64,000 nt of DNA from Beta vulgaris subsp. vulgaris. Taxonomy: Eukaryota; Streptophyta; Magnoliopsida; Caryophyllales; Amaranthaceae. Positions within the stretch are counted from its first letter, which is position 1, and every line of letters begins with the position of its first letter. The notes beneath the pieces are model-generated. The model worked only from the letters and a program-made list of their open reading frames with translations. It ran no database searches and was not told the origin of the DNA. A program made the position numbers and the translations under genes. The DNA lies in assembly GCF_026745355.1 (NCBI RefSeq), contig NC_079202.1, positions 28,697,748 to 28,761,747 of the forward strand. The letters are read 5' to 3'. Positions 12,134 through 22,739 of the stretch are shown one piece after another.

Positions 12134-13455
12134 TATGATAAATAAGGGTTTGGTCCCTTAGCACCCCCAGCCCCAGCTGAGCTTCCACCTGGTAATTCAT
12201 AATTCACTGCAACCCTAGCCTGCTGAAATGCAACCTGTTTGCCTTTATCTTTTGATTTCCTTGTGACTACTTTCCACATGCCTTCCTCTCCTGAGTCCTG
12301 CCTCTGAGAATGTGCTACTGGCGTAACTACTGGAGTTACATTGTCAGGTGGAGGAGTTATTGGTCTCTCCTTAGAGATCCCATCACTCACTTCCTCCCCA
12401 ATAGCACCCTCTAAAGCATTATCCCTGGGAGGTAATTCATTATCAGTAGTCACTACAACCTTCTCCTGTATGACAGTGTTCCTTTTTTCTACCCATTTTT
12501 GTGTCACCTTTTTCCCTGCAGTTAGACCAGCCTGCCTCTCACAGGAATGTCCAACTTTTTGACATTTCTGGCAGAATTGGGGCAACCAATCATACACAAC
12601 CTTTTGCTTAAATGTAACCCCTTCTGAATGAGCAATATTGATTACATGAGGCACAACAACTGTTACATCCATTTCCACTAAAATTCTAGCAAAAGAAATC
12701 CTCAATTGCTTAGTGGTACATTCATCCGCATAAATAGGAACCCCCACAGCACTACCAATTCTACTCAAAGACTCTGGACTCCAGCAGTTAAGTGGTAGAT
12801 TTGGAAGTTTAATCCAAATAGGAACTACCCTTAACACTTCATTATGGAAATTGAAATTTGCAGTCCACTGTTTCACTATCATGGCTTTCCCAAAAAACAA
12901 ATGAGGCCCAAAATACAGTATTGAATCCCTATCCTCTCTTGTATCAAGTTTTATTACATAATACCCTTCATCATGCTTAAATACTTTAAACTCATTTTTG
13001 GGTGCCCATTGAGATTTACAGTAATTAGTTATAGCCATCATACTAGGGTTCTGGCCAATAACATAGACAATCAGAGCATTTTCCCATTTTTCACTCATAG
13101 AATCAATATCTTTCTTAGCTAGCTTAGCCACTGATTCACCATTAACAACCATCGGAGCTATAAAGCTAAGATTCATACCTTTATCTGATATCCTACTATG
13201 GGTGAAGCTTTTCCAACTGTTACGGGCCTCCTCACCTAGTTCCTCTGCATTTTTCTTTCCAACATCCACCTGAATCGTACTCTCAGGAACCACCGCTACC
13301 ATCGACTCCACCTCAACATTGTGGGTTACTGTTCCATTGCCTTCTGTATACTCAGCCCCAACTACTTGCGAATGGTTGCTTGTAGAAGCTTTCCCTTGAC
13401 TTCCTGATCCCGTTGCCAGCTCACTAGCACCGGAGCTCTTCTTTTTCCAGCCCAT
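12133..13455 (-). CDS. LINE-A ORF1, DUF4283 RNA-binding protein with zinc knuckle
   Basis: An intact frame of 440 codons. Residues about 1-60 are low complexity. About 110-260 match the DUF4283 domain of plant LINE ORF1 proteins (blocks WENALIVYVIGQNP, YYVIKLDTREDRD, GPHLFFGKAMIVKQW, VVPIWIKLPNLPL). A zinc knuckle follows near residue 290 (FCQKCQKVGHSC, C-x2-C-x4-H-x-C). The tail is Val/Pro/Thr-rich and ends with a basic, Gly-rich segment. Such proteins bind LINE RNA and form the transposition particle. The stop codon overlaps the ORF2 start by one base (TAATG). The start ATG lies about 35 bases from the apparent 5' end of the element. Confidence 0.88.
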   Translation of the reverse strand: MGWKKKSSGASELATGSGSQGKASTSNHSQVVGAEYTEGNGTVTHNVEVESMVAVVPESTIQVDVGKKNAEELGEEARNSWKSFTHSRISDKGMNLSFIAPMVVNGESVAKLAKKDIDSMSEKWENALIVYVIGQNPSMMAITNYCKSQWAPKNEFKVFKHDEGYYVIKLDTREDRDSILYFGPHLFFGKAMIVKQWTANFNFHNEVLRVVPIWIKLPNLPLNCWSPESLSRIGSAVGVPIYADECTTKQLRISFARILVEMDVTVVVPHVINIAHSEGVTFKQKVVYDWLPQFCQKCQKVGHSCERQAGLTAGKKVTQKWVEKRNTVIQEKVVVTTDNELPPRDNALEGAIGEEVSDGISKERPITPPPDNVTPVVTPVAHSQRQDSGEEGMWKVVTRKSKDKGKQVAFQQARVAVNYELPGGSSAGAGGAKGPNPYLS

Positions 13456-15020
13456 TTGCCCACCGGGTGCACAATTGCAGGTTACCTTATCATGCGCCTA
13501 GAGAGGTTTCGTGGGTCGAAAGTTTTTTTAGTGGTTTTGGATATTTTGCTGGAATAATTTTTGAATAAGAATGTTACTTTTTGAGGAATTAAAAGTAACC
13601 TTGGGAACAAACAATGGGAACGCGAGAGATTTAGCGAGGAAAAACTTCCTAGGCCTTGTAGGAAGAAACAATTTCGACCACAAGGGATTTTAAAACAACT
13701 TTCCACTATAATAGGCCAAAACAACTCTGATTACAACCTATTACTTTTCTCTCGATTCTCAACTTAAGTCACTTAACTCAAGTTCCCAACGACAGTTCCC
13801 ACAACTGACGTTCCTCTCAAACTTCACTAGAAGTTCCTTTCTCTTTCTCTTTCTTTTTCTCTTGCTTCACTCAAAGCTTCTCCCACTTACAAGAGTTCAC
13901 TCAAACCCTTTTCTCAAAAATACACTTTGTAAAACAATAATGGAAGAGTAATAAACTCCATTAATGTAAGTATGAATTCTTTCAAGGAAAAGGCACTGAC
14001 TCTTTTAGACAACTAAGATAAATTAGCTAAGTCAGACACAAATTGTTCTAAGGAATTAGGCGCCTATCTATAGACAACTAAGACAAGACATTCAATCCAC
14101 TAATTAAACCATTATCCCATGATCACCATGATTTTAATTAATTACTTAAATAAATTAAATATTCCATGACAAGTAAATAACCCACTAATCCACTACTTCA
14201 CTTCATAAGAGAAGCAGTAACATATTACGTGGTTTTACAAAACTTGAGGAATAATTAAACTCTTTTTAAATTAATTAAATACTTGGAGGATAATTAACTA
14301 AGCCACTAAATCCACTAACTACAAAAACGTGTAGCAGTAACTTTTAGGCGTGTAGTCGAATTTTTAGGAAATAAATAAATTATTTACTTTAGCTAGTTTT
14401 TAGGAAAATATCTTTTAAGAATCACTTTAATAAAATCGAAAAACAATTTTATATTTAAAACCGAAATCTTTTAAAAATCGGAAAGATATTTTATTTAATA
14501 TAAAAGATAAAAGGTAAGATAATCAGAAAATCTTTTTAAAATCTTTTCCTAACAAACTTAAACTAAATTCCCTAAAATAGTGGATCTTAGTTAAAACAAT
14601 CCTAAAAACTCTATCGGACATATTGGGCGCACACTTAGAGTTAGGCGCACAACTTTAGAGACTCTTAGGTGTTCCTAAACCAGTTTTAAGTCTTCTTCCC
14701 TAAACTTGTTCCTATAGTGCCAGGTCTGTTCCTATCATGGGAACAGAACCAAGTTCCTTTGAGAATTCACCACGAACTTAATTAAACTTTTACTCAACCT
14801 TAACATGAAGATAATAAATACACCCTAATGTATTCTAATCTTCATTCCATGCTTGATTCTTCATCACTCGAACATCTTTACTTTGACCTTTGATTAATTC
14901 TCCATTTTAATCTTCAATCAAGTATTCTCTTTGCTCGAGCATGAGTTACCTTGCAACAACATAAATAGAATATACCATGTCTTTTGTGGTTAAGTCATCT
15001 TCAAAACTCAAGGGTCAACA

Positions 15021-15687
15021 GGTTTCCTTATTTTTAGAGTAGAATTTCGAAAAATATAAGTATTCAAGGGATTATCTTATTTCCATTATGTTTTATTTTT
15101 CCTTAAAATATCCTTCTATGTTCTATTCGATTTTCTTTCTTCTTCTCTTCTCTCATGAACCCTAGTTCTTATTTCCTCCATTAATGATACATTGAGGTAT
15201 TTTCTTTACTTTATTTTATTTATTAATTGCTTCAACTATGTTTTATTTCTTACATTTAGCTTTTATTATTTATTTCATGTGTTAAGTAGTTTATATGCTC
15301 GGGTTTTTGAATCCATGTTTATACTATGAATCCTTATAAATACTTGTTCATGGTTTGATTAGTCGTTTATATTACTAATTGATTAGTGTATTTATTTTTA
15401 ATCTTGTAACCTGATTAATTGTGTGATTAAATCTTGCTAACAAGATTTAGAATTATTAAAATGTCGACTTTTAGAGGCTTACATACAATTAGTAATTTTG
15501 ATTATGTTAGCGAACATACTACATATGTTGAATTGAGAGCGTTAAGACCCGACCGTAGAATGAACTTGTGCTCTAGATATCTGATTTATTAAACTATTGA
15601 TAATATTTGATAGATTATACTTATAAACATGGTGAACCAGATCCTTTTAGTTAGATTTTTGTATTGTATTAGCTTAGAATTAATTCT
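15021..15687 (+). repeat. LARD 5' LTR, first piece
   Basis: Aligns along its length with about 45968-46637, for example 'catgaaccctagttcttattt' in both (15155 and 46108). The Copia element cuts it on the left at 15020/15021. LINE-B cuts it on the right after gaattaattct (15677-15687). No gene is present. Confidence 0.8.
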
Positions 15688-15744
15688 CGTCGGTGAAAAG
15701 AAAACATAATAGTTATTTGCGGGCTTTCGGTTTTCTCTCGGTGT

Positions 15745-17061
15745 ATGGTAAAACCTGATTTTCCATCACCGTCGCCATGGCCAGAAGCTCGAAAACAAAG
15801 GCGAAACAAGGTACTCTACAAAACAAAGGAGGAGGGAAGCAATATGGACCATCTGGATCCACTGTTGGTAGGAAAGAATGATCAGTTGCAGAACTTCATG
15901 AAGTTCAAGCTTTGGAAATGGAGACTCCAAGAAATGAGGTTTTATCGCCTCGACGTTCGATTGAGGAGTTGCAGAGGAAGCAAAAAGATAAGAATCAATT
16001 GTCGGAATGGTTGACCATCATGAAGGAGACTCAGACTCGATTGGAGAATGTAAGTATCCCTCAATCTAGGAATTTACTTCTTGATTTTGAAAAGGTCAAT
16101 TCAATTGTAGATGAGCATGGAAGTGCTGTTAATTCTTCAATTCCTACAATTAAAATTAATTTTGAGGATATAAAGATGAGGTTGTGTATTAGGAGAACGC
16201 AGTTGTGTGCTATGTGATAGGATCCAATCCTCGTTTTCCTATAATGGAGGGGTTTATTAGGAGAGTTTGGGGGAAGAAGGGGATTTATAAGGTTGTTGCA
16301 TATGGAAAGGGTCTGTTTCTTGTGAGATTGAAATTGCTAGAGCAACGGGATGAAATTTAGGCGGGAGGATTTCAATTTTTTGACAAGAAACCTGTAGTTA
16401 TGAAAGCATGGACTGTGGATATGGATTTGACAAAGGAGGAGGTCAAGACGGTCCCTATTTGGATTCAGTTGCATAATTTGGATCTGAAGTACTGGGGGAG
16501 AAATGTCTGGCCAAACTAACTGCAGGGATTGGTAAATTTGTTAAACTAGATCAAGCCACATTAAAGAAGGATAGGTTGAATTATGCTAGAGTGATGCTTG
16601 AAGTGCTTATGAATCAATCTTTTCCTGAGGAGATAAGGTTTGAAAATGAAAAAGGGGTAAATGTAACCCAAAGAGTCCTGTATGAATGGAAGCCTATAAA
16701 ATGTGATAATTGTTTAGGGATAGGTCATGTTACTAGGGAATGTTGAAGGGAAATCAAGTCACAGCATGTTCAATGGGTTCAAAAGAAGGCTCCATCTGCG
16801 CCGGAAAATAAGGGATTTAAGCTGATTACCATGAAAAGTAAGAGCAATGTGCAGATTGAAGCAGCAAGTAAGGAAGTAGATGTTATTCCAGTACAAAAAA
16901 GGAACTCTTTTTCAATCTTATCTTCTACAGAAGACTTTGAGCCTGTGGTTGGTCAAGAGAAAAGAAGAGGAATGGAGGAAGCAATGGGCAAGGTTGGAAT
17001 GGATCTTGATAGATCAGAGGGAATCAATGAGGACGGGGAGCCTCCTAGAAATGATCGATAG
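15745..17061 (+). pseudogene. LINE-B ORF1, DUF4283 protein, broken
   Basis: Coding blocks appear in successive frames: a basic N-terminus (ATG 15745), a middle part (15912-16217), then DUF4283 blocks around 16206-16500 (CYVIGSNPRFPIMEGFIRRVW, then GLFLVRLKLLEQRDE, FFDKKPVVMKAWTVD, TVPIWIQL) and a zinc knuckle at 16699-16743 (CDNCLGIGHVTREC). The C-terminal part (16831-17061) is acidic and ends shortly before ORF2. Its role would be RNA binding in the LINE particle. Stops (for example after DEI near 16360 and after the knuckle at 16744) and shifts make it a pseudogene. Confidence 0.8.
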
Positions 17062-17581
17062 CTTGATGAGTTGGAAAGTAAGGGGACTCAATAAGCCTAA
17101 AAAACAACTTGAGGTAAAAAACTTTATATTATCTCACAAAATTAGGCTTTTTGGTCTCCTAGAGACTAAGATTAAACCACATGTTATGGGTGGTGTATAT
17201 CTTAGGCTTTGTCCTGGGTGATGTGTAACTTCAAACTGTAAGGTGGCTGGAACTAGTAGAATAATTGCGGGGTGGTCTCCTACTGCCTTTACTGTGAATA
17301 TCCTATTTTGTTCAAGTCAGTTGATCCATCTTGAGGCGGAGGTTGTTAATGGGAAGAAATTTTTTAATTGTGCTTATGTATATGAAGTGAATGAGAAGTA
17401 GGAAGAGAGATCATGTGGAATGATTTCATAGCTCTAAGTAAACAATTCAGTTGAGCTTGGGTAGTGATGGGAGACTTCAATCCTATTATGGGAATGGATG
17501 AAAGAATTGGCCTTCCAGTGAGAAGTAGGGAAGTGTGAGATATGAGAAGCTGTATGGAACAATGTAGCCTTAAGGATATTA
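17062..17581 (+). pseudogene. LINE-B ORF2 endonuclease, first piece
   Basis: From about 17062 the frame reads SWKVRGLNKPKKQLEVK then LFGLLETKI, the metal-binding Asn and Glu blocks of LINE endonucleases. Near 17470 comes GDFNPIMGMDERIG. The coding sense stops at 17581 where the CACTA begins and resumes at 39342 with the VNGNFFTWTNK block. Frame breaks and a stop near 17220 are present. Confidence 0.85.
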
Positions 17582-18010
17582 CACAACAAGAATGTTGGGG
17601 TCTAGCGTCCGACAAAATCGGACGGTAAAAAAGCGGGGACGGATGGTAAATAAATTAGCGTCCGCCAATGGAAGCTAAAGAGCCGATGCAAAACCCCTGG
17701 TCGCGAATGGCTCGATTAGCGTCCGGTTGACGGACGCTAAATGTAAATATTAGCGACTGCTTTTACTAAGTTAACGTCTGCACAAAAGCATGACGCAAAA
17801 TGGCCTCCGTTTTGTGTGGAGGATGCTAGTTAGCGTCGGTTTGAGAGGACGCAAGTTAGCGTCTGGTACAGAGGCGGATGCTATTTTGCGTCACGCTTAA
17901 CGGACGCTAAGTTAAAAAATCAGTCGCTAGTTCCTCGACCTCTTGCATGGTTAAAATTACTTTTAGCGGACGTTAACTTCATAGGCGGACGCTAATTTCC
18001 CTTTTCTTTT
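17582..18010. repeat. CACTA left subterminal repeat array
   Basis: Many copies of tagcgtccg, gcggacgct and close variants in both orientations (for example 17603, 17663, 17718, 17902, 17961, 17988). In En/Spm such subterminal motifs bind the TNPA protein. The AT-rich remainder to 18250 holds no gene. Confidence 0.85.
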
Positions 18011-18259
18011 TTTTATTACAATGCTAATTGTATTTGAATAGTTTTTAACCTGTTTCGTTTTCCAACAAAATATATACTCAAGCTGTCCGCTAATGCGCCG
18101 AATTCTGCACTAATGACCTGTTTGCATTAAATATAAATTCATAAATACACTAATATAAATTCATACATACATAAACATAAGTTAACGGTTTTAACTAAAT
18201 TATATGTTTTCACGTCCCGAAATATAAATAAGATAGATAGTGTAAGCTAATGTAGGATC

Positions 18260-19890
18260 CTAAGTCGCACACGCATCACCACCGCCGCTGGGGGGGTCTC
18301 GAGGCCCGGTAGAGGGGAATGAACCACCACACTGGCTAATCATCTGGCTGTATGTCTCCATAGTGGCCCTCATCTGCGCCAGGTACTCATCATACACCCT
18401 GCGATCCTCCTCTCTCTCCTTTTGCCTGGCGATGCGTTCCTCTTCTCTCTCCTTCTGCATCCGCTCACGTTCTCTTTGCATCTCGGCTCTCTCTTCATCA
18501 AACTTCGCAGATAACTGAGAAAACATGGAAGGAGTGCAACTGGAGGACGAACTACCTCCTCCCCTCGAAGACCTCTCAAAATAGAGGTCTGCACTCGTCC
18601 CCAAACCAGGAACCCACCCTTTCTTTCTACCACCAACAGTCTCAAAGAAAATCTGGTTCGGGGCCTTGGTTTCACCTCTTTCTTCAAATTTAGCAAGCGT
18701 TTTGTCATAACTTTACTGCAAGAATGGATTAAGCAAGTTTAAGACACTTAGCCAATGAAAATGAGAAAAACTAAGCCATTTCGAGCCTTTTTTGGGTTTC
18801 ATGTTCCTATAATCCTACCTCTATGGCTATTTTAAGTTCTAATGGCTCATGCAAGTCCTAGAATACTCATTTAAACTTTCTACTACTTGGTTGTATGATT
18901 CTAAGCAAGTTTAAGACACTTAGCCAATCAAAATGAGAAAAACTAAGCCATTTTAAGCCTTTTTTGGGTTTCATGTTCATTTACCTTGATTTTTTGGACT
19001 TTGTCATTGATCGGCACCTTCTTTCCAGACTCATCCCTCATGTGTGTGTCCATGAACAAGTCCACAGCGGAAGGCAGAACCCCTCCACGCTGTGCGGCCT
19101 ACACGTTCAAAGACATTAATTAAATCAAGTTTCTGGATCAAATGTATTCAAACAAGTTACGCTTACCAATCTCTTGGCGCGCTCTGCTGAGGAAATGGAG
19201 CCCTGGACATGAGAAGGAGGTACGCTGCTGGTCAAGTCACCTCCTCACCGGTTCTTGCTAGCCTTCTGAGATCGTGCTTTGAACTCCTTGTCCTGAGCAT
19301 TCTTCATCATCTGCTCGTGAATGCTCAGAGACAACCATGTCGGACAAACACCACCCTTCTTCTTTACTATCGAGTGGTGATTATCTTTCAACCTTTTGGC
19401 CATTTTCCTGTCGTATGTAGACCTCACTTGAGATTGAAGCTCCTCCCTCCATTTATATGTGCCCTACATGCATATAACAAACCAATCAGAAAGGGTTAGT
19501 TTACATATTATAAACTTAAGTATAAAGGGTTAGTTTACATATATAAGAAAACTAATCACAACGAGTAGTTCCTCCATGGATGATGGAAATGTTGCTTGAA
19601 GCATTTAGTCATGTCGCGAATGACTCCATTGTCTGCAAACCTGATAAAAAGCAATTAAAACCTACAGAACAACACCAATAAAATCTATTAAAAGTAATAA
19701 AGTATTACGCTCATAATATAACTTACCAAAGTCCATTGGGATCCAACTCCTTTTTCTTGTCACCTACCCCAGCCTCATGATTATCCTCGTCCCTCTCCAA
19801 CTCGCCATCACGCTCAGGCTGAGGCTCACGCCCCTCTCTGCCACTACCCCCATCACGAGGACCACCTCCGGATCCGGTACCTGATGACAT
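18260..19890 (-). pseudogene. TNPA-like (Transposase_24, Ptta/En/Spm) gene of the large CACTA
   Basis: Five minus-strand exon-like blocks. About 19890-19727 is a Gly/Arg/Asp-rich N-terminus that ends in a GTAAGT donor. About 19640-19560 reads FADNGVIRDMTKCFKQHF. About 19463-19167 has GTYKWREE, then RKMAKRLKDNHHS and GSISSAERAKRL, the Transposase_24 core. About 19098-18985 has LFMDTHMRDESGKKVP. About 18715-18260 has IFFETVGGRKKGWVPGLG, a coiled coil rich in Glu/Arg, and the stop. In En/Spm the partner of TNP2 binds the subterminal motifs. An in-frame TGA (about 19245) and a TAA at the last junction suggest decay; the exon 2 donor is unclear. Confidence 0.8.
18730..18978. repeat. Direct duplication inside a TNPA-like intron
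   Basis: 18730-18806 and 18902-18978 are nearly identical 77-bp copies (both start taagcaagtttaagacactt and end gggtttcatgttc), offset by 172 bp. They lie in the last intron of the TNPA-like gene. Confidence 0.85.
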
Positions 19891-22081
19891 CTGCAAAAGC
19901 TTGAAAGTAATCACATATTATAATCAATAAACTATGAAATTAATCATAAACAAATTATAAAACCGTAGTACAAAATATTGAACATCACATAATTAATCAA
20001 TTTGGAAAAAGCTCCAAATTAAAAACATATTAAATGACTAAAACACATATAATAAAAATAAATAATATGTCTTACACATAGAGGTCTGCACTAGCGATAA
20101 AATGACAAACATATTGTCTTACAACAAAAGCAAACTACATAAGGTAACAAAATACACTCAACGTCATCAAACAAATCATCCTCGTCATCATCATCGTCAG
20201 TCAAATCACCAGTCTCGTCGCTGCTTTCATAATCACTTGGTTCTCCTTGTTCATTCGGCGCCTCAAATTCCATGATCTCATCATTATTGTTGTCGTCACC
20301 AGCATCATAATCTGGTATCTCATCCGGAGCACAAAGAACTGCAGCGCTATAAACTCTTTCCTCCCGGAGAACATCCAAATCAACCGGGGCATTAACTTCG
20401 GACCTTGCCTTCGTTTTAAACACAGGCCACCATTGCACTTTATCCCTCCTAAGGCTGGGATACGGCGCGTAGTATACTTGGATAACTTGGTATGACAATA
20501 CAAACGGATCATATTTTGGGTATTTCTTGGTGTGATTGACTTCCACAAGTTTGTACTGTTCATGAATGTTCATACCCTTGTCCGAGTCCATCCAATTGCA
20601 CTTGAACAAAATTGTCTTATAAGCAGCCAAATTACCATGGTACACCAGTTCAATAACCTCCTCCAAAATGCCAAAGTAATCAGCTCTATCAGCAGCTTGT
20701 ACACATACACCATAGTTCATAGTTGACTTATTCTTCCCATATTCCTGTGTATGAAAGTTATATTCATTCACAAAGAACTGATTCCACGTTCTCACTTGTC
20801 TGGAAGGACCCATAGCAAGAGCTCGAGTGACATCGTCACTTGTCATGGCACCAAGGACCTGGTTTTAGGGACTAAGTTAGTTCATGAAGGAATCTCAATG
20901 GTTATAACAAATAATGTACGAAACTCACATTTGTCTTGAACCAACTAGGGAACTCGGCTTCGCATTTGCTCCACACATCATCCTTAGCAATGTTCGGTCT
21001 TGAATTGACAATATAATCCTCGAATCGCCTTGAGTAAGTAATGTCACACACGTTAGGCAAAGGACAAGTAGAATGTAACACAATGGGTCTACAACTTCTC
21101 ACCAAATTACCTTTCAAAATCACTTAAGATGCCACTGTTTGCAAGTACGTAAAGATGTGCTCGATCGTACTCCTTGTCTTGCAACCATCGCAAACGTCCA
21201 TCTGTTCTCGGTCGACCGCAGTCTTCCCTGAACAACTCGGGGACACCAAGACCATGTGTGCTAGCGACATCAGAATTGACATTTCTTCCTAAGTCCCTTG
21301 ATTTTGTGTCAATCCCGGGCTGAAAGTAGTTGGAGCAGAAGTTCGCTATCTCCTCAGTTACGTAGGCATTGCATATTGAACCTTCAACACGTGCTTTGTT
21401 TCCCACTTTACGTTTTAAGTGGTTAAGCAACCTGTCAGTAAGGTGAGGATTAGCATTTTATGTATGAATTCAGTATTGTTTGACACTTAAAACAAATTCA
21501 ATTACCTTTCGAAAGGGTACATCCATCTATACTGGACGGGGCCACCAATTTTTGCTTCATAAGGCAAGTGAACCGGCAAGTGCCCCATTGAATTAAATAA
21601 TGATGGAGGAAAGATTTTTTCCAACTTGCATAAGATCTCAGCGATGTTGTTCTATAAGCGCTTCATCTCACTGACTTTGATTGTGGACGCACACAAATCT
21701 CGAAAGAATTGACTTATTTCGGTTATCGCCTTCCAAACATGCAAAGGAAGCAATTCTTTTAGACCAACCGGCAACAGCCTCTCCATGAATACATGACAGT
21801 CATGGCTCTTCAATCCTTGCAATTTACTACAACTAAGATCCACGCATCTACTCAAGTTCGATGCAAAGCCATCTGGAAACTTCAAGTCACGTACCCACTC
21901 ACAAAATACCTTTTTCTGAGCCTTGTCGAATGTGTAAGGTGCTTTAGGCTTGGCCAAATTCCCCACACCATCATCAACAAGCTCCAGTTCCCGGCGTTTG
22001 CAAACACGTGCCATATCCTTTCTTGCACTAAGGGTGTCTGAAGTTTGACCCTTCAACATACAACCTTTAGGACATGCATGT

Positions 22082-22710
22082 TGTTGTAGCCCAAAAATCA
22101 ATGGCAACCAGGATGACAAGTGGCCTCATCAGAGCCCTACACGTGGCAGGTGCTCATAAGGGTAAAAGTACAAAGGGCCAGAAAGCTGCAGGGCTAAAAG
22201 TATATCTCCTGAGGAAAAGTGTACTAACGTCCCTATCTTGGCCCAAAAGTTGTACTTAGGCCCAGCAAAAGTAGTCTGCACCTTTGTATGAATGTGAGGT
22301 GTACTGACCAATCAATTACTGACACGTGTCACCATTTTATTGATTAACCAATCAGATGCTCCCAAATTAGGGTGACATCAAGGTACAGCAGTCATTTCAA
22401 ACAGTATAAATAGTCCTTGATTTCAGGGAGAAAGGTACGTTTTTCGAAGCATAGTACTGTTATTCTGCCATAAATTCTTCTCTCTCTCTCTCTACTTTCT
22501 CTCTCAAAAGTTCCTTCACATCCCTGATATCTGACTTAAGCATCGGAGGGGGAAATACCACCCAAACCTCCAGGGTGGGTCCCTTTTTTGCAGGTTGCTG
22601 GTCAGGAGTTAGCATCGGGATTCGAGCCAATCATTGTTGCACAATTCTCCAGTTTTAGAACCTATCTTTGGGAGTTGTGATATTAATTACTAGTTTCATA
22701 CTACGTAACA
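22082..22710 (+). repeat. Tat element 5' LTR
   Basis: Starts TGTTGTAGCCC and ends TACGTAACA. It contains CCAAT motifs (22298, 22349), G-box cores (cacgtggc near 22140 and the palindrome gacacgtgtc at 22321-22330), a TATA box and a (ct)n run near 22482-22504. Confidence 0.93.
22405..22412 (+). promoter_or_regulatory. TATA box of the Tat LTR promoter
   Basis: TATAAATA in the context cagtataaatagtcc, conserved in the 3' LTR copy (about 33438-33445). It follows two CCAAT motifs and G-boxes, as in a polymerase II promoter; transcription would begin about 30 bases downstream. Confidence 0.7.
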
Positions 22711-22712
22711 TT

Positions 22713-22730
22713 TGGCACCGTCTGTGGGGA
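22713..22730 (+). other. Tat element primer-binding site
   Basis: TGGCACCGTCTGTGGGGA begins two bases after the LTR end. The TGGCRCCGT start and the ...GGGGA end are typical of tRNA-complementary sites in plant Gypsy elements. The exact tRNA was not determined. Confidence 0.75.
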
Positions 22731-22739
22731 GACGCAGCA

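Larger units (their letters stand above)
8703..13490 (-). mobile_element. LINE-A, DUF4283-type plant LINE, minus strand
   Basis: A 19-T run at 8703-8721 marks the poly(A) end of a minus-strand LINE. Reading leftwards from about 13490, it has a very short leader, ORF1 (13455-12133) and ORF2 with endonuclease and RT. Its 3' end is full and its 5' end is close to the ORF1 start, so it is nearly full length. It lies inside the Copia 5' LTR. A clean target duplication was not found: the flanks share only short T-rich matches (tactttttg at 8691 and 13573). Confidence 0.9.
1..15020 (-). mobile_element. SIRE/Maximus-like Ty1-Copia retrotransposon, minus strand
   Basis: The LTR sequence at 1-725 reappears at about 14318-15020. 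On the minus strand the order is 5' LTR (8636-15020), primer-binding site, gag, protease, integrase, RT, RNase H, a long 3' region with an extra ORF, polypurine tract and 3' LTR (1-725), which is the Copia order. The long tail between RNase H and the 3' LTR, the LTR start TGTTGACC and the upstream 'catcttcaaaaagagg' tract resemble SIRE/Maximus elements. The left end lies outside the window, so only the right copy of the 5-bp target duplication (ggttt, 15021-15025) can be seen. All coding domains carry frameshifts or stops. LINE-A is inserted in its 5' LTR. Confidence 0.9.
8636..15020 (-). repeat. Copia 5' LTR, split by LINE-A
   Basis: The plus-strand left end is tgtttataatatgag at 8636 and the right end is ...gggtcaaca at 15020, giving TG...CA on the minus strand. 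The LTR proper is 8636-8702 plus about 13490-15020, roughly 1.6 kb. The part from 14318 matches 1-725. 13490-14317 has no partner inside the window because the other LTR is cut off at base 1. No gene is seen in 13490-15020. Confidence 0.85.

Noticed and set aside
8690..13590. tactttttg at both sides of LINE-A as its target duplication
   Set aside because: The match is short and T-rich, and the right copy lies about 80 bases beyond the expected LINE 5' end.
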